Part shown: positions 35,629 to 59,700 of the stretch, one piece after another
Position numbering within the stretch: position 1 is the stretch's first letter
Layout: each line of letters opens with the position of its first letter
NCBI RefSeq assembly: GCF_021134715.1
Contig: NC_060022.1
Coordinates: 6,453,001 to 6,517,000, forward strand
Reading direction: 5' to 3'
Length of the DNA: 64,000 nt
From: Daphnia pulex
Lineage: Eukaryota; Arthropoda; Branchiopoda; Diplostraca; Daphniidae
Notes under the pieces: model-generated
Seen by the model: only the letters and a program-made list of their open reading frames with translations
The model's database searches: none
What the model was told of the DNA's origin: nothing
Position numbers and translations under genes: made by a program

Positions 35629-37790
35629 GGAATTTGAACTGGACTATTCAAAACTTTTGAAATTCCTCGTAGAAAAAAAAACTTCACATGTCGTTCTTTA
35701 ATTCTCCCTCGCGATCATGACTAATAATTATTGATTTTTTTTTTTTTTTCATAAAAAGATGAATTACTTTTTTTCTACTTATTCATCCCTTTTCTCTCCC
35801 CGAGTATGCGTGGTCTTTGCAGGCGCCATCTAAGTGAGTGTAGACATTTTTAAAATTTTTTCTTTCATTCTTGATTGATCGGACTATCCGAATCGTTATA
35901 CTTGATAACGGCAATGTCAATCACGTAAGTACGTTTAATCACTGATGGTCAGCTCTACTTTCTTTCGCTATCTTCACCAATCTCACACTATAGTGTACCA
36001 TAATTTTAAGTAACTGGGCGTTTATGTGAATGTAGTTGGTTCGTCCTCTCCGTCTCGCTGAAAGAGAACAATACAAGGCAAGTCCCATCAAACAAAATTT
36101 TTACATATATTAATCATAATACAGCTGCTTATTGCTTGAAAAAGGTAAGGTTTTCCCTACATGTTGACTATGTTACTGGCGCAGTTTATGTTGTCTAGGA
36201 CTAATCTAATGGATGGGTGTACTACAGCCATTGTGAATCGTTTTTTTTATCATTGTTTCGTTTCATACAGGGCTTCCCATGATAGCCTAATCAAATGATT
36301 TAAGGTTCTTCGGTGTGCAAAATCTGACGCGTTGCAGCGTTTGGTTATATTTGAGTCTTTTTGATTAATAAATATTATTCAGTTTTTTGTTGAAGAGAAA
36401 AAATAAAGAAATATTGAAAGGTGATAGCTTTTTTGTTAATTTTGTAACTCAATACGTGTCATATTTGAATTTATTTTTTCATTGTATTGAATGGTACGCT
36501 TCTGAAAAAAATATTACACTACTCACTACTGCCTTATGTTCATCAAGATAAAATAGGAAATGAAGATAATCGATTGGTGTAGAAAAAGACCCTCAAAACT
36601 CATTTTATTCGAAAGGATCAGGAGATTCCGATACATCGTAGTTTTCATTTCGATTAATTCTGCCGATTTATTGCTGTCACAAAGAAATGAGAAACATGAA
36701 TTCGCATTGTGAAGCCACTAATATATTTCCTGACCCTCTGTGGCATTTTCGAAACTCATTGTTTATATTATTACATACGTATCTCATTATTATATTATAT
36801 TGTTTACATTCTCAATGCAACAGTTCCAGCCGGGAGCTTCCCTGTCTCTATTTCGCCTGTTCATTGATTTTGAAGAACCTCCTTCCCGCCCCTGCCCCCT
36901 TTTTTCAAAAATCAAATGTACGTCAGCGCAACCAACTGATGAAACATGAAACAAAACGCTATTCCACATTATTCGGAAAATTTCTTTCAATGCCAAAATC
37001 ATTTTCTTTGAAATATCAAAATCATTCTTCCAACTTACTTAGCTTTTATAATTGTAGATATCGCGAGGACGCCTTAAAGGTGCCAAAGATACGTGCAATA
37101 AAATTTTTTTTCTATGACTACTTCTTCTGTTGTTATTGAGTTGTTATTCAGCATGGGCTTTCAAGATGTTATATAACTCTGTTTAAAATTCTTTGAGAAA
37201 CGAAGCTCGAAAGTTGTTTTAGGTACAGCGGAACGACCAGAACCCCACCACACGTATTCTTGGTTGTTCTAGTTGTTCTTGTGACAAGCCTAAAAGTTTC
37301 GGGTTCTTATTTGAATTAACTCGATCCCATACTAATTATTAATTTTGTTGATTAGTTTAACATTGTAGTGGAATGTTCATTTGACCTGAAGTCCTGAACT
37401 GTATAGTGTCTTGACGTAGAATACGTTTAGTCCATCTCCGAATACGTTTATATTTGACAATACGATATAACATGAAACAAAGAATTAGTTGCGGGTTTCC
37501 CCCAAATCAAATTTTACTGAACCAGACTACAAGAATAATAGAATAACTATAATGTTCAATTTTTATATTTATTAATAATTATCATTCTAAAGCTCTGACC
37601 GATCTGACTTTACTTTAATATTAAATATTTCCCAGGAGGGTTTTGATTTTTTAACAGTGATTATGACCCAATTTGGCAACCTTCATTAGTTTGTCTGCTT
37701 GATTGTTTGTTATCAAAATAAAATTTGCATGAAGCACTGTTCTGTGTTCTGTACTTCTGTAACAGTAACACAAACCATACTTTAAAAAAT
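35629..37790. other. ZNF207 3' UTR and intergenic DNA before TSR3
   Basis: About 2.2 kb without a credible gene. AATAAA at 36,367 and 36,402 are candidate polyadenylation signals and would give a ~750-base 3' UTR. Open frames here (for example 36,687-37,139) have biased low-complexity composition and no recognisable domain. Confidence 0.5.
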
Positions 37791-38921
37791 ATGGGTAAAC
37801 CTCGAGATCAAGCTCATCATAGACAGAAGGGTAGAGATGTTAAGAAAGGAGAAAACTCTACTAAATCAGTGCGTTCTAGGAAAACTGAGTGGTCAGAACA
37901 ACCTGATGTTTCATCTGCAGATTTCGACCGATTGCGTATTTCAGAGAGCGAAGAAGAAATTAATAACGGTATTATATTTGATGAATAAGCTTAAACACAT
38001 TGTTTTCCTTCTTTACATGTATATTTAGAAAGTAGTGATGGATCTGTTTCGGATGGTGATGAGCAACCTTCATTTCCTGTAGCTATGTGGGATGTAGAAC
38101 AGGTGGTTTTTTGTCCATTTTTGTGTTTTAAATTGTTTATATCATATTTTTTTTTAATTTTTAGTGTGACCCTAAAAGATGTTCAGGAAGGAAACTTTCA
38201 CGGTTAGGAATGGTAAAAATTCTACGTCTTGGTCAGAGATTCAATGGTCTTGTTTGCTCACCCATGGGAGAGAAGGTATTTATTTAGATCTACTCCAAGG
38301 GATAAATCATATGGATTATTGCAATTTTATCATCTAGTGTGTTTCTCCTTCTGATCATGCAATCATAAGTGAGCATGGTGCAGCAGTTGTTGACTGTTCT
38401 TGGGCTAAAATTAATGAGACCCCATTTCATAAAATGAAATCTGCAAACCCTAGATTATTACCTTACTTGGTTGCTGCAAATCCTGTGAATTATGGGAAAC
38501 CATGTAAGCTCTCTTGTGTAGAAGCATTTGCAGCTATGTTTTATATTGCAGGTACTTATTGCATCAATTTTCCTATGATTAAAAACTGAGAAGTATTAAA
38601 GAAACGGTTTATGACCACAGGTTATCAGAATTTGGCTAAAAAATATCTTGACAAATTCAAATGGGGCAAAACATTTATTGAACTCAATCGTGATCTTCTG
38701 GATAAATACGCTGCTTGTAAGGACAGTGCTGAAGTAGTTCAAGTTCAACAGCAACATATGACGCTATTGGATGAGGAACGTAATCGCAACAGGGGTAATT
38801 TTTAATTGAACAATTAACAAAAGCGGCATTCTGGTTTTTACAGTGATGTTTTGATTTTACAGATTTTATTGATTTACCGCCAGAGGTATTAGATGAAACA
38901 AGTGATGATGACACAGAATAA
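37791..38921 (+). CDS. TSR3: 18S rRNA aminocarboxypropyltransferase TSR3
   Basis: Six exons: 37791-37968, 38029-38102, 38165-38275, 38338-38551, 38621-38794, 38863-38921; 269 aa. TSR3 transfers the 3-amino-3-carboxypropyl group from SAM to the hypermodified pseudouridine of 18S rRNA in late cytoplasmic 40S maturation. The conserved core starts at [20 protein letters not shown] (exons 2/3), the RLI-like segment of the family, and continues with [37 protein letters not shown] and the [13 protein letters not shown] helix. The following F-KWG-F--LN-DLLDKY segment is typical. The N-terminus is basic and the C-terminus acidic, both low complexity as in other eukaryotes. ATTAAA hexamers at 38,985 and 38,992 follow the stop. 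Confidence 0.93.
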
Positions 38922-39519
38922 GATTATGATTAAAAAATTAAAAACAAGCTTCTATTCATTTGCAACCAATAGCTGTTAGTTGTAATTAAATATTAAAGTT
39001 TGTTCATATTGTTGTTTTTTTACTGTATTCACGTAAGGAACAGATAAGGCATCATAGACTACAACGTAACTTCGTAGTCTATGGATAAGGAAACAATTTA
39101 TTTCTTCCAGTCATAATAGCTACCATAAGTTGGTTGGAATGAAATTAAGTTGGAAATAAGACAATTAGACATCGCATCTGCGGAAAGTGAGATTTCATAT
39201 ACGAAGTATTTTTCTAAATTATTATTATTTATTAAAAATAGGTAACATAAAAAAATATAAAAAGAAAAGGCGTCGAAAACAATTTTTTAAAATTACAAAC
39301 GTTTGAGTATGGTTTGATATTATCGGTACAAGAAAGAAATGACAACGTACGTGTACAGCAGCCTAGAGCGGTAGAGCCTACCAGTCTCTACAATCCACGG
39401 ACTGGACAGTTTCTACTTCCTAAGTTCCTAGACAGTTCGATAAAAATCAGAGAGTGATTTATGTAGGCAAACATAGATTATTGATAGTTTTGTCTTTTGT
39501 GGGTTGTTAACAAAAAAAA
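38922..39519. other. Intergenic, TSR3 to LRR gene
   Basis: 598 AT-rich bases. The first ~75 are TSR3 3' UTR; the rest should contain the LRR gene promoter. A short palindromic stretch (catagactacaa ... ttcgtagtctatg, 39,053-39,083) could fold into a hairpin. Confidence 0.4.
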
Positions 39520-41197
39520 ATGTCAACACCTGATATTATAAAGCAAGAAGTAACATGTAGAAGTGAAATGGAAGAGGTTGATGTTAAGCCCGTCTTGGTT
39601 ATGTCGAAGAAACTTTCCAAGCTCCATTGTCAAGAAGGTATTCCTGATTCATTGAACACTGAATCAGAACAATGGATTCTTCAAATTGATTGGAGACGAA
39701 AATGTCTTAGTTCACTGCCGGAATATCTTCAAAAATATCAGTTTTGTACTTCATTGAACCTATCAGAAAACAATTTGGAGGGTGGCATTGATTGGTTGAT
39801 TCATTTGAAAAGACTTAAGTTACTGGATTTATCAAGAAATAAGTTTTCCAAAATAACAGATGTATGTGGAAGTGTTTCTACATTAGAATATTTGGATCTC
39901 AGCCATAATCAATTGAGAGAACTACCTGAATGGATTTTATTGTTGGAAAAAGTTCGTAACCTGAATCTCAGTTGCAATCCACTAGAAAAATCATTTCATG
40001 CCCATTTAAAGACAGCAAAATGGAAAAGCATAGAAATTTGCAACTTAGAAAATGTAAATTTAGTTTCTATTCCAGACTGCATTCAGTCAGCGTATAGTCT
40101 CAAGGAACTGTATCTTGGTAATGTGAATGCAAACACTTGTTTACACAAGTCATCATTCTATGGAAGTAACAATACTCTTTGGAAAATCCCCGAGTTGCTG
40201 CCATCTTCACTTTCCATACTTGATCTCAGTAATGTACAGTTGTCCAACTTTGAGTATGAATGGAACAATCTACCAAACCTAAAGGAAATGAGGGCCAGAG
40301 GAAATGTAAATATTATATTCCTGTGTTCATTTAAAATACCCTCAAATAACATTTAGCTAATTTTGCAGGATCTATTCTGGCCTTCTGAAAATTTCACTGT
40401 GTTGGAAATGCTTGAAACTTGTGATCTCAGTTCATGTAAAATGGTTCTATTGCCCAAAGATTTTGGATGTCTCAAAAACCTTTGCTTTATAAATTTGTCA
40501 TTCAACAAGTTAACTATGCTTCCAAAATCTTTTGAACAGTTTCATAGCTTGAATCATTTAGATCTCTATCATGCTGGAATTGAAACCATTGAATGCAACT
40601 TAGCCAGTCTACCTAGGTAGATAAAAAAATTGTATTCTAATAATGCCCATAAATTTTTAAACTCCTTATTGTCATATAGGTTAGTGAAGTGTGATTTATG
40701 GATGAACTTAGTTGAACCTAGTGAATTTCTTCCGAATCATTCTAACTTATGCAGCAATCTCCGCGGATCTCTTTTTCTCGGCGAAAAAGAGATTCGGATC
40801 GACGAACGAATTAGCCCGTCTATCGCTTCTGAAGACGACAGGGATCATAGTGAAGGTATATCCATTTTTTTTTTTTCCTCTTGAAGAAAACGACTGGCAT
40901 GTATGTCATAATTTTTATATTTTCGTAGAATCTGATGAGGGAATCAACGATTCGCGTGAAATAACTGCGTCAACCACAGGAACTGGAATTGAAGAATCAT
41001 GGGACGATGAAGTATTTTCTGATTATGAAGCTGATGAATTCCAACTGGCGGGTCCACCTGTTTTGAAATCTGATGTTTTAAATAGCAATGGGGTTGAAAA
41101 TCATTTTAACCTGCCTTCTCAGTTACACGCGTCGTCATGTAGTCTAAAGCCTAGTCGTTTCGGAACTATCCAAGGTCAATTTGACGATGTCGATTAA
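39520..41197 (+). CDS. Leucine-rich repeat protein, 492 aa, unrecognised family
   Basis: Four exons: 39520-40305, 40369-40616, 40680-40855, 40929-41197. The sequence shows about eight to ten LRRs in two groups: a first set (about residues 75-165) with LNLSENNLEGGI, LDLSRNKFSKI, LDLSHNQLRELP and LNLSCNPLEKS, and a second set (about 230-340) with LDLSNVQLSNF, CDLSSCKMVLLP, INLSFNKLTMLP and LDLYHAGIETI. The C-terminal ~110 residues are acidic and Ser-rich (SWDDEVFSDYEADEF) and end QFDDVD. No signal peptide or membrane segment is seen, so it is likely intracellular, similar in style to SHOC2-like or PIRL-type adaptors. Ortholog not identified. AATAAA abuts the stop codon (41,198), with another at 41,256. 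Confidence 0.85.
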
Positions 41198-41203
41198 AAT
41201 AAA
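41198..41203 (+). terminator. Polyadenylation signal directly after LRR gene stop
   Basis: Reads TAA AATAAA with no gap. A second AATAAA at 41,256 is an alternative and would extend the transcript toward the convergent aconitase gene. Confidence 0.45.
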
Positions 41204-41317
41204 GAGTGACTCGATATAAATTGTCTATTTCTCAAGACTATTTTAAATTACATACAATAAACACCAACTTTGCAATGAATTTAACCTAAAACTAAGTCAA
41301 CGGGTTCAGGTTCCGAT

Positions 41318-44783
<3,466 letters not shown>

Positions 44784-46268
44784 TTTCGCTCAGATCAGCT
44801 GCTGGGCTTCTGAGATTACTCAATATCTACTGCCTACTTCCGACAAGAATTGTAACGGAAAACATTGCCAAATATTTGATTTCTAGGGCCACACTCGCTC
44901 CCTTCGCTTTTCATTCAATAATCTTTCTCTAAAAATCTATCTATATCTATAAAGTATAATGTCATTCTTTAAATGCTGTGAACAGCTAAATCAATTTTTT
45001 ACTTGGAAATCTTTTTCCTTTTTCTAGAAAATTTACAACGCGGGAGATAAAAAAAAATATTCGAACGAAACCTCCAATTTTAAAAGTTTTCAAACATCAA
45101 GATCAAGATGAAATAGCGTGTGTTGTGTAACAAACCTATCTCGAGACAATATTTACTAGTGAAATTGTTATTTGATCGTTCTTCGTTGTTTAGCCGTATT
45201 CTTTATGTAAAAAACGCATACGTCTTTTGGGAAATCATGTTACTGCATAGAAAACCCATCCATATTTTGACCTGCCTACTTCATATGTAAAAGATTGGAG
45301 GGGAAATAGGACACATCTGAGTCTACAATGGCGGGCTATATTTTTAATAAAAATATTGTAGCGCCTCAGATCGCACACAGAAACGGCGATAGCCTACTTG
45401 TTTAAACAGTTTGTGATAACAAAAGGAACTGGCAGATGTTACAAATGTACAGACATTCATCTCGTTTTCAACAGGATCTAGCGCGGGTTGTGTATATATC
45501 CTGAATCCTGTATTTGCACACGTCTAAGTAGTCTTCATAGTATTTTAACAGGTATACAATGATTAACAAAATAGCGACCGTCAGTATCAAGCGATATGTA
45601 CACACAGGTGTGGTGTGCATTTATTACAACCCTGCAGCGGTTGCATCCTTGAACAATCGATCTTTCGACCACATGCTACATAATTTGGGCAGACGAATGA
45701 CGACACGCTGCGTTTGTTGATTACATTACGTAGTCGACTGCGTGGCGAGCTATCATCTAGCTTAAAATGAAATCTTGAATTCCTCGAGCCTTTAATTTTA
45801 CTTTATGTGTAAAAAAAAGAATTAGTTAACGATATTGTACGTTGACGACTGTATTGAATCGTAGGCTATCTATTATTTTAACAGTAACGAGCAAGACAGA
45901 CAAGCATATACTTGGAACACATTTCTATTAAAGCAAACTAAAACATTTTTCTCAATTTCAGGTTAGCCCTTCAAAAAAAAGAAATCTAAGTCAGTTAGTA
46001 ATACGTAAAGCTATATAGTTAACATAAACCATTAAATACGATTGAAAGAAGAAAAATATCTATGTGATGGCGAACGTTGACTTAGTTTGACGATTGCACT
46101 CGAGTTTTATTGGTTCTATTTTCACCCTAATATTTTTAAGAAAAAAATGATTTTACCCTGCCAGGGATGTGAGATTGCACACATAGCTTTTTAGGAGTAG
46201 GTAATATACTGAGGATCCCGGGTCAGCCCGTCGGTCATTCCCATACAAGCAACACCAGAGAATGGAAT
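44784..46268. other. Intergenic: aconitase promoter side and Hr51 3' UTR
   Basis: About 1.5 kb of AT-rich sequence. The right part is the 3' UTR of the nuclear receptor, with a minus-strand AATAAA at 46,111-46,106. The left part upstream of 44,783 should hold the aconitase promoter. No open frame or repeat of note. Confidence 0.5.
46106..46111 (-). terminator. Polyadenylation signal of nuclear receptor gene
   Basis: AATAAA on the minus strand, 158 bases downstream of the receptor stop codon. Confidence 0.5.
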
Positions 46269-53189
<6,921 letters not shown>

Positions 53190-56100
53190 GTTGGTCTGCC
53201 TTCCGGTCGAGTTCCGATTTACCTACTCAAACTTTCGATTCGTTAAAATCGTAAGATGCTGCTCGTGATGCACGCGCTGGTGGTGATGGAGAATCGACGG
53301 TCGCAATGAGACTGTCAAGTGGCAGAGCAAGTTCTGACTATCTCTAGCTCCCCGATCTCACCTCCGCCACATCCCAGCTTGGCCGCTTCAAAAATTGGAT
53401 ACGGGCTTTCGGGACTCTGGCTCCCCAGTCACCGCATATGAAGTCTCATGGCTTCATCACCCACACTGTTTTCCAGTGGGTGGGCTACATTCACGCCAAA
53501 CCCCTCCCACATCAGCTCTCAAAAAGTTGCCGTGACTCGAGCCGCCACCGCCGTGGCCGGCTCCAAACTTCACACTTGTTTCGCCGTTGACCAGCCTGCT
53601 GACTCGCCCAGTTATTCGACTAATGTTAGACAACGCCAGCTGCTAGTAATGCACTATACGCTGTTGCCAAGGCAAGTCTGGTTTTTTTTTTTCTTTCTCA
53701 CCTTATTCCAGGTATTTTTTTATAAAATTCATTTTGGCGTTCCCGGTCTAAACGGGGGCAAATGCTGTGTTCCGCCGAGCGTGATTTCTCCCTTCCAACC
53801 ACAAACTCCGCCCCTCCTGAGTTGCCGCCGTCAAGAGCTGGACGTCAGACCGCACTGCACAGGCCACAGGATTGGGCGTCTACACTTGACGCAAGTTTCC
53901 GGCGGCCATCCGCCAAAACCGGCCCGCTCATTGGTTGCCTCTCTTTTCCTTTGATCTTGTGCCGCTCGACCTCCTATTGGCTCTGGCCCTTCTCTCTTTC
54001 AACCCCTCGACGCAACACAAAGTCACTGGGCTCCACTCACTCCCTGTCGCTTTTTTTTTCGTTGCTTTTCTTTTCACTTGTATAGTTCACCGAATGATGA
54101 ATTTTTCTCTACTGGATTTGTCCGCTTTTTGTTTCGCACAGTGTAGCGCTGCTATACGGTCCCCAACTGGTTAACATATGTCTAGATCTCCCATACTTGT
54201 GTTGTGTAATGATGAAAGTTGCCGTAATGTCTGCGCCTTTTGTACTGATATCGTGTCTGGCCGGTGAGTCACGCTCAGAATCCGAATAGTCTGAACACTT
54301 GTGTAGAGCACCGCAGTAGTACAGCATATTGAGACTAAATGTAGAATTTTGGAAGCGTTGGATGCAGTCAACCGTATAAACGAATGAGCTGATGGGCATT
54401 TATATTACTGCGTCGAATTCAATCGCAGAACAAATGGAAATAGATGCTGTGAAACGCCACCAAGTATTGCAATTCAAATACGACAATTAGAATTTGAAGT
54501 TGGAATGAGTATTAGTTACTTGTTAGGAAGGCCTGATAGATCAAGCTGCTAGTTCGACAATTACAAGATATGAACGTGGGCTGCATCCAGTTCAAAACAA
54601 TAGAAACAATCAATAATAAGCACAGTTCACTAAGTTCAAACCAAGGAGTTAGTAAAAGTTACAGCTGATTCTTTAATCCCGCTCTTTCTAGCTAGTGATG
54701 AACTTAACGCCCATGAAACTTTCACATCGACATTTTTAGATTTTTTAAATAAAAAAAAACGTCACTTGAGCAACGCACACACAGCTTATTACGTATCGAT
54801 TATTATGAGCAACTTGTTTATATCTTGTGTGCTATTGCGTCATCTCGCTTGAGGAACAATTTCTGTGATTGGAAATTAATCTCGTCGGACTGAGCCATGA
54901 CCGGGCTACTAATGCTTTTGTGTCAATCTAATATATGATATAGCACTATAGTAAAAACTCGAAAAAAGATAGAAAGCGGGTGAGGGTATCGAGGATGCGG
55001 CAATGTTATGTGGACCTGGTGGATGGAAGGGGGGGACGATGACAGTCTATTCTATAAAGTTACAAGGCAACCGACGATCCGATTAGTCCCGTCAGTGAAC
55101 ACGATGATAACATGCGATGACCGGTTTTACTAGTCATCTTTTCCACCGCCACCAAGGCTGCTGCTGCCGGAATCTCGCCGGATCAATGGTTTCAATGTGT
55201 GGCCCTCTTTTCATTGACGCTAGGTATTAGCAAGTATAACCGCCGTGGTCAATCAGGGTGGGATTTGATCCCATTTCCAACCGAGCCTCGGTAAATACAT
55301 GGGCTATAGCATAAAAGAGTCAGCCGCTTGGAATTGATTGGGACCATGTTAGTCCATATTACTCTTCTAGATCTCTGTCAGTCAATATAGGCCCCCGTCT
55401 AAATATATTATGGATATACGTTTGCCGACTACATCTACTACTCGTTATAATCACGACCCGGAAATTGTCGTTCAAACCACTCAAATCAACAACTTTTGAA
55501 CAACGGAAAAGGTTTCCATGATGAACACAGATTCGATTATTTAATTTTCGGTGTCGACCGCTAGTCACGGTAGCGTGTACTTCAATAAAAGTGTGCGGTA
55601 CGCAGAAACAGAAGCCAACTCGCTTTCGATCGTGGGCTGTAGTACAGTCGTAACAGGGCAGACAGGAATGATGAAGGCATTTCAAACGCTGGCGAGGACA
55701 TGGTTCCAGCATTAGTCGAGATTGGATTGCTGCTGGAGTGGTGCGGTGGTGAAAATGGGTACCGCGACTGTATAGAGGAAACCACGCAGGCAACGGCACT
55801 TGAATGATCATTTGTCATATCAATAAAGATTGGGAGGAGTTGGAAAGTTGTAAAAATAATCTATAAAATAAACAACACCCAAAATATAAACGTAGTATTT
55901 TTTTCCCCATAGTTGCTTCAGAAGTTCCCCTCTCCCAGCTAGGACGGTTGATTTATACTGCGCCCGAGACGGCTAACTTCACTTTGCTCATCGCGCACTT
56001 CAGATCGTCTAGTAGTTGTCGGCGAGGCAACAAAAATGGAATGGCTTCGAACTCCCGGGGTCTAGGGACAATCGATAATCCAATAACGAGGGATGTGCTC

Positions 56101-56739
56101 TCTAGCAACTCGCACTGTGATTTGGACAGTGCGACAGTGCCTTTCTCTGGCACCTCGCTTGCACAAAAGCCTCTGCAGCAGGGGGTCAACGGACAACAAA
56201 TGGGGACCATAGCAGGTATAGCGTTTTTGATGAAGAAAAAGACCATGGGGTGCGACTGTCAACATTTTTTTTTTTTGGTGCGTGTGTCACCTCCCCCGCT
56301 GATTCAGTCCCTATTTACAAACTGTCAACTGCAACACAGAGCTCGCTGTTTGGTTTGGGCTTTGTTCTTGGCAGCTCTTCTTACCGCCTTTCCATCACGT
56401 CAATTCGATGCCAACTTTGAAAATTCTATTAATTGCGGTGAGAAACCTTATAGATTTATTCCTTTCATGGAATTTATGTGATCTATCACAAACAATATGA
56501 AAAGCGTGATTCTGACTCTATCTAAACACAAAAGTATTTTGGGTTTTCTTTTAGAGTTTTAATATCTAAAATATAACAATTGATTTACGACAAAAAGGAA
56601 AGATTTGAGACGTATTGCAAACTCTAAATATATTAGACTTTAACGTAATTTGTTTTGCAACCTAATAATAACAAGAAAATATTTCTCCTTAACTAAATGG
56701 AATTTAAAAAAAAAACTAGCGAAGGAATGTTCATTGAAT
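53190..56739. other. Upstream region of nuclear receptor gene and SPG11 3' flank
   Basis: 3.5 kb with no supported gene. The left part (53,400-54,050) is GC-richer and holds a promoter-like cluster. A minus-strand frame at 55,359-55,811 (150 codons, Cys/His-rich) has no recognisable domain and was not called. A minus-strand AATAAA at 56,460-56,455 could end spatacsin, about 280 bases past its stop. Confidence 0.45.
53808..53980 (-). promoter_or_regulatory. Candidate promoter cluster: three CCAAT boxes and a GC box
   Basis: Minus-strand CCAAT at 53,980-53,976, 53,934-53,930 and 53,875-53,871, and a GGGGCGG GC box at 53,814-53,808, lie 620-790 bases upstream of the inferred receptor start, in an otherwise AT-rich region. 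The orientation fits the receptor gene. The transcription start itself is not identifiable. Confidence 0.4.
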
Positions 56740-59700
56740 CTATAAATCTTGATTGGCTTTTTTGCCCCATGCCGTATCTTTTAGATATGGAAGCGCCGAT
56801 GAAGAAAGCAGTTCGCTGACGAGATGTCTAAGATTTAAGCGTGACGCCAGTCGATATTTGGCTTCGGCATCGGTCAACATTGAGACAAGGCGGGATAAAC
56901 GATCCAGTATTTCCTGCTTTTTGCAGAGGCCGGATTCTTGTTCGAAATCTGTAACGACCTCTTCCACTATCGCCGGTGTGACGGTATGACGCCGCACGAA
57001 TCGTTCCAAGTACTCTGTCCCACCATTAATGATGTAATGTCTCATCAACGCCTTCCCCCAGGAAATATTGAAGCCGTATCCACGTGAAATGATCTCAGCC
57101 TCCGGGTACCTGCCAAAAATCAAAACACTATCAAATGAAAGACGATGAAAAAGATTGTGATAACACAAACTCACGTTAGGGTTTCGCATATGAGAATATC
57201 AACTTGAGCTGAATTAAGCCCAAGTATACAATAAATTTGATGGCCATCAATAGCGCGGTTAACTAGATGGATCTGCAACGCAACCAATTCGGCTTGCAAT
57301 GCGCACTTGTTAGCGTGATTCAATCTTCCAGCCTGTATGGAAAAAAAGATCTTTAGTTTGTTATCAACAATCCAAAACGAATTCTTTACTGACCTGGAGA
57401 AAGTATTCGGCAGCATGGGCTAGATTATGCATAGCAGATGTTAGAACCTTTTTCATCTCCGGTCCAGTTCTGAGCATCGGTAAACTGGTGGCGGAAGTGG
57501 CTACGGTTGTTTCTAGCGACCAATTCGATAGTGATTTTTTGGCTGGTGATGAATCCACTGTTTTAGGCATTGGCGATCCAATCGGTTTTTTGTTTATCTT
57601 AATAATCGATTTGAACGCCAAATCGACGATTGGCTTGAGAAGACCATTGGCCTCATCTTGCCACATTCCCGCCACTTCTGCGTGCATATGAAAATGAAGC
57701 GCTACTAATCGAAAAAGCTCTCGGTTTTCTAGGCAATTGGGTCTCAAGAAATCGAGCAACGCCTGTCGCAAGAGCGGGAGGCGATCCATTCCCTTCCTCA
57801 AAAGATATTCAAACTGATCGTGCTCCTTCAAGAGTTCGAATACATAGCTCATCTCAGTATAGCGCTGAATTCCGGTCGTGAGTCGAGTGATGAGGATCCA
57901 CTGTTGATCTAGAAGAAGTTTGTCGATGAAGCATCGGGCCTGACTAAGAATTTGGCCAATGTTCTCGACGTCGCAAGCAAGCGTGAAACTGGAATGAGAG
58001 AAAATAAGCAGCTCTACAGCAACTGGCCACTCGTTATTTTGTTCGAGATTTAGCGCCGCTTCCAAAAGAGCCCGTCCTAATTGAGTGGGATCCGCACAAA
58101 GTGTTACCCTGAAATGAAATTTATTTAGCCACAATCCAATTTATTATTATTTTTTTAAAGTTTTGTTACCATCGGTTGAAGGTGCCACGAAGAAGTGATA
58201 CTACCATGTTCGTTTCTGTGCTAACATGTCCATGAGCTGAGCGGGCAGCTTCAATAAGCTCGTCCTTGACTAGAGCCACCACTTGCGTCACAGCGATCCG
58301 AGAAGCTATAATCCAGCTTCGAGCTAAATTCAAATGACCGCCGATGGTCAATGGGAGACCCGATTGAGATGGCGTTTCCAATAACATTTTCAGAATGGAT
58401 ATCGGTCTTGAGTGTTCAATCACATAGTCGTATTTTAAATCTAAAGTTACAGCCACTTGGTGGAAAACCGAGAGACGCTGACTTAGTCGGTGTCCGTGCT
58501 GAAGTAACTGATTGTCAATGTATTCGACAACTGACTGTCGATCCTTCCATTCCACCTCTTTATCTTTCAGCTGAGTGATTTGTAATAGTCTCTCTTTCAC
58601 TCTGCTGATATCACCGTTATTCTCCACCAAACCAATCATGAAGAGGATCAAGAGAAGATCAACACTTTGTCGTTGAAACATGGCAGAGAGCTTAAGAGCT
58701 CCAACCAAGTCTTCTGCATCCAGGTTTCGGCCGATCCATTCGGAGACTTTTTCTAGAAAAGATTCACTGTAATTTGACTTTGGTTGGGCGTAGGGTAATT
58801 CATCCGCTATTTCACTAATTTTGGCCATAAGAAGAGGACATGTCGAGGAGTCTGGATGTTGAAGATCGAGAAGAGACGGCGAAGGGGAATCGAGATCAGC
58901 TTCGATCCGCGTTTGCCACCACAATACCTCCAGTTCGGCCAGTGCTTCCTTTGGTAAAGGTTTTACAAGACGCATCCATTTAAGAGCGTGATCCATCATC
59001 AAATGAGATTCCCAAGGGCTTTGCGATTTGGGTAAAGTATCGCGGAAGAAGGCAGAAGCCAAATCAGGCCGCACATGGTGGAAGGTGAGGAGTTGATGAC
59101 AGCGATTCCAAAAGGCCGTTCTGAAGCGAAGAGATACCGTCTGCGTCTCATGTTGATGAGTTTGATTGTCCAGAGTTGTCAAAAGCTGAGTTACAAATAT
59201 AGAATCCGCTGGCAAATCCGCCATTTTGGCCAGTTTTAATGCTATGCTAAAATGTCTCTGATCAAGAAGAATTTCCACCGCATGCTGGCACTCTTGTTGG
59301 AAAGGCAGACTGTTACTTCCGTGCATTAAGTTGGAAATGTTCATCGCAATTCCAGAGTCGACGCAAAGGGTAACTATTTCGGCTAACAGTCCAAAATCTG
59401 GAACTGAAACGTCAACGGCCAACGAGTCGAAGGGCTGAACATCCGCCCACATAGTCAACATATCCTGCTGTTGATCGGCGTCTTGGATGAGGTAGCACAG
59501 TGCCCAGGAAAGAATATGCAAAGCAAATCCAAAGAGATTCATAGATTTGTGAAATAAAACGATGTCGCAGTCTTCTTCGTACAAGTTTATGGCATCGCGG
59601 ACGAGTACTAATTTATCACGTTCGGTTTCGCCTTTCATAAAGGAATCGAGCCAATTGAGCATCCGAGTTAGCCAGTGATGAGGAACGAAGATGTTGAAAG

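Noticed and set aside
55359..55811. 150-codon Cys/His-rich minus-strand frame
   Set aside because: No recognisable domain, no matching splice context with neighbours; kept as unannotated.
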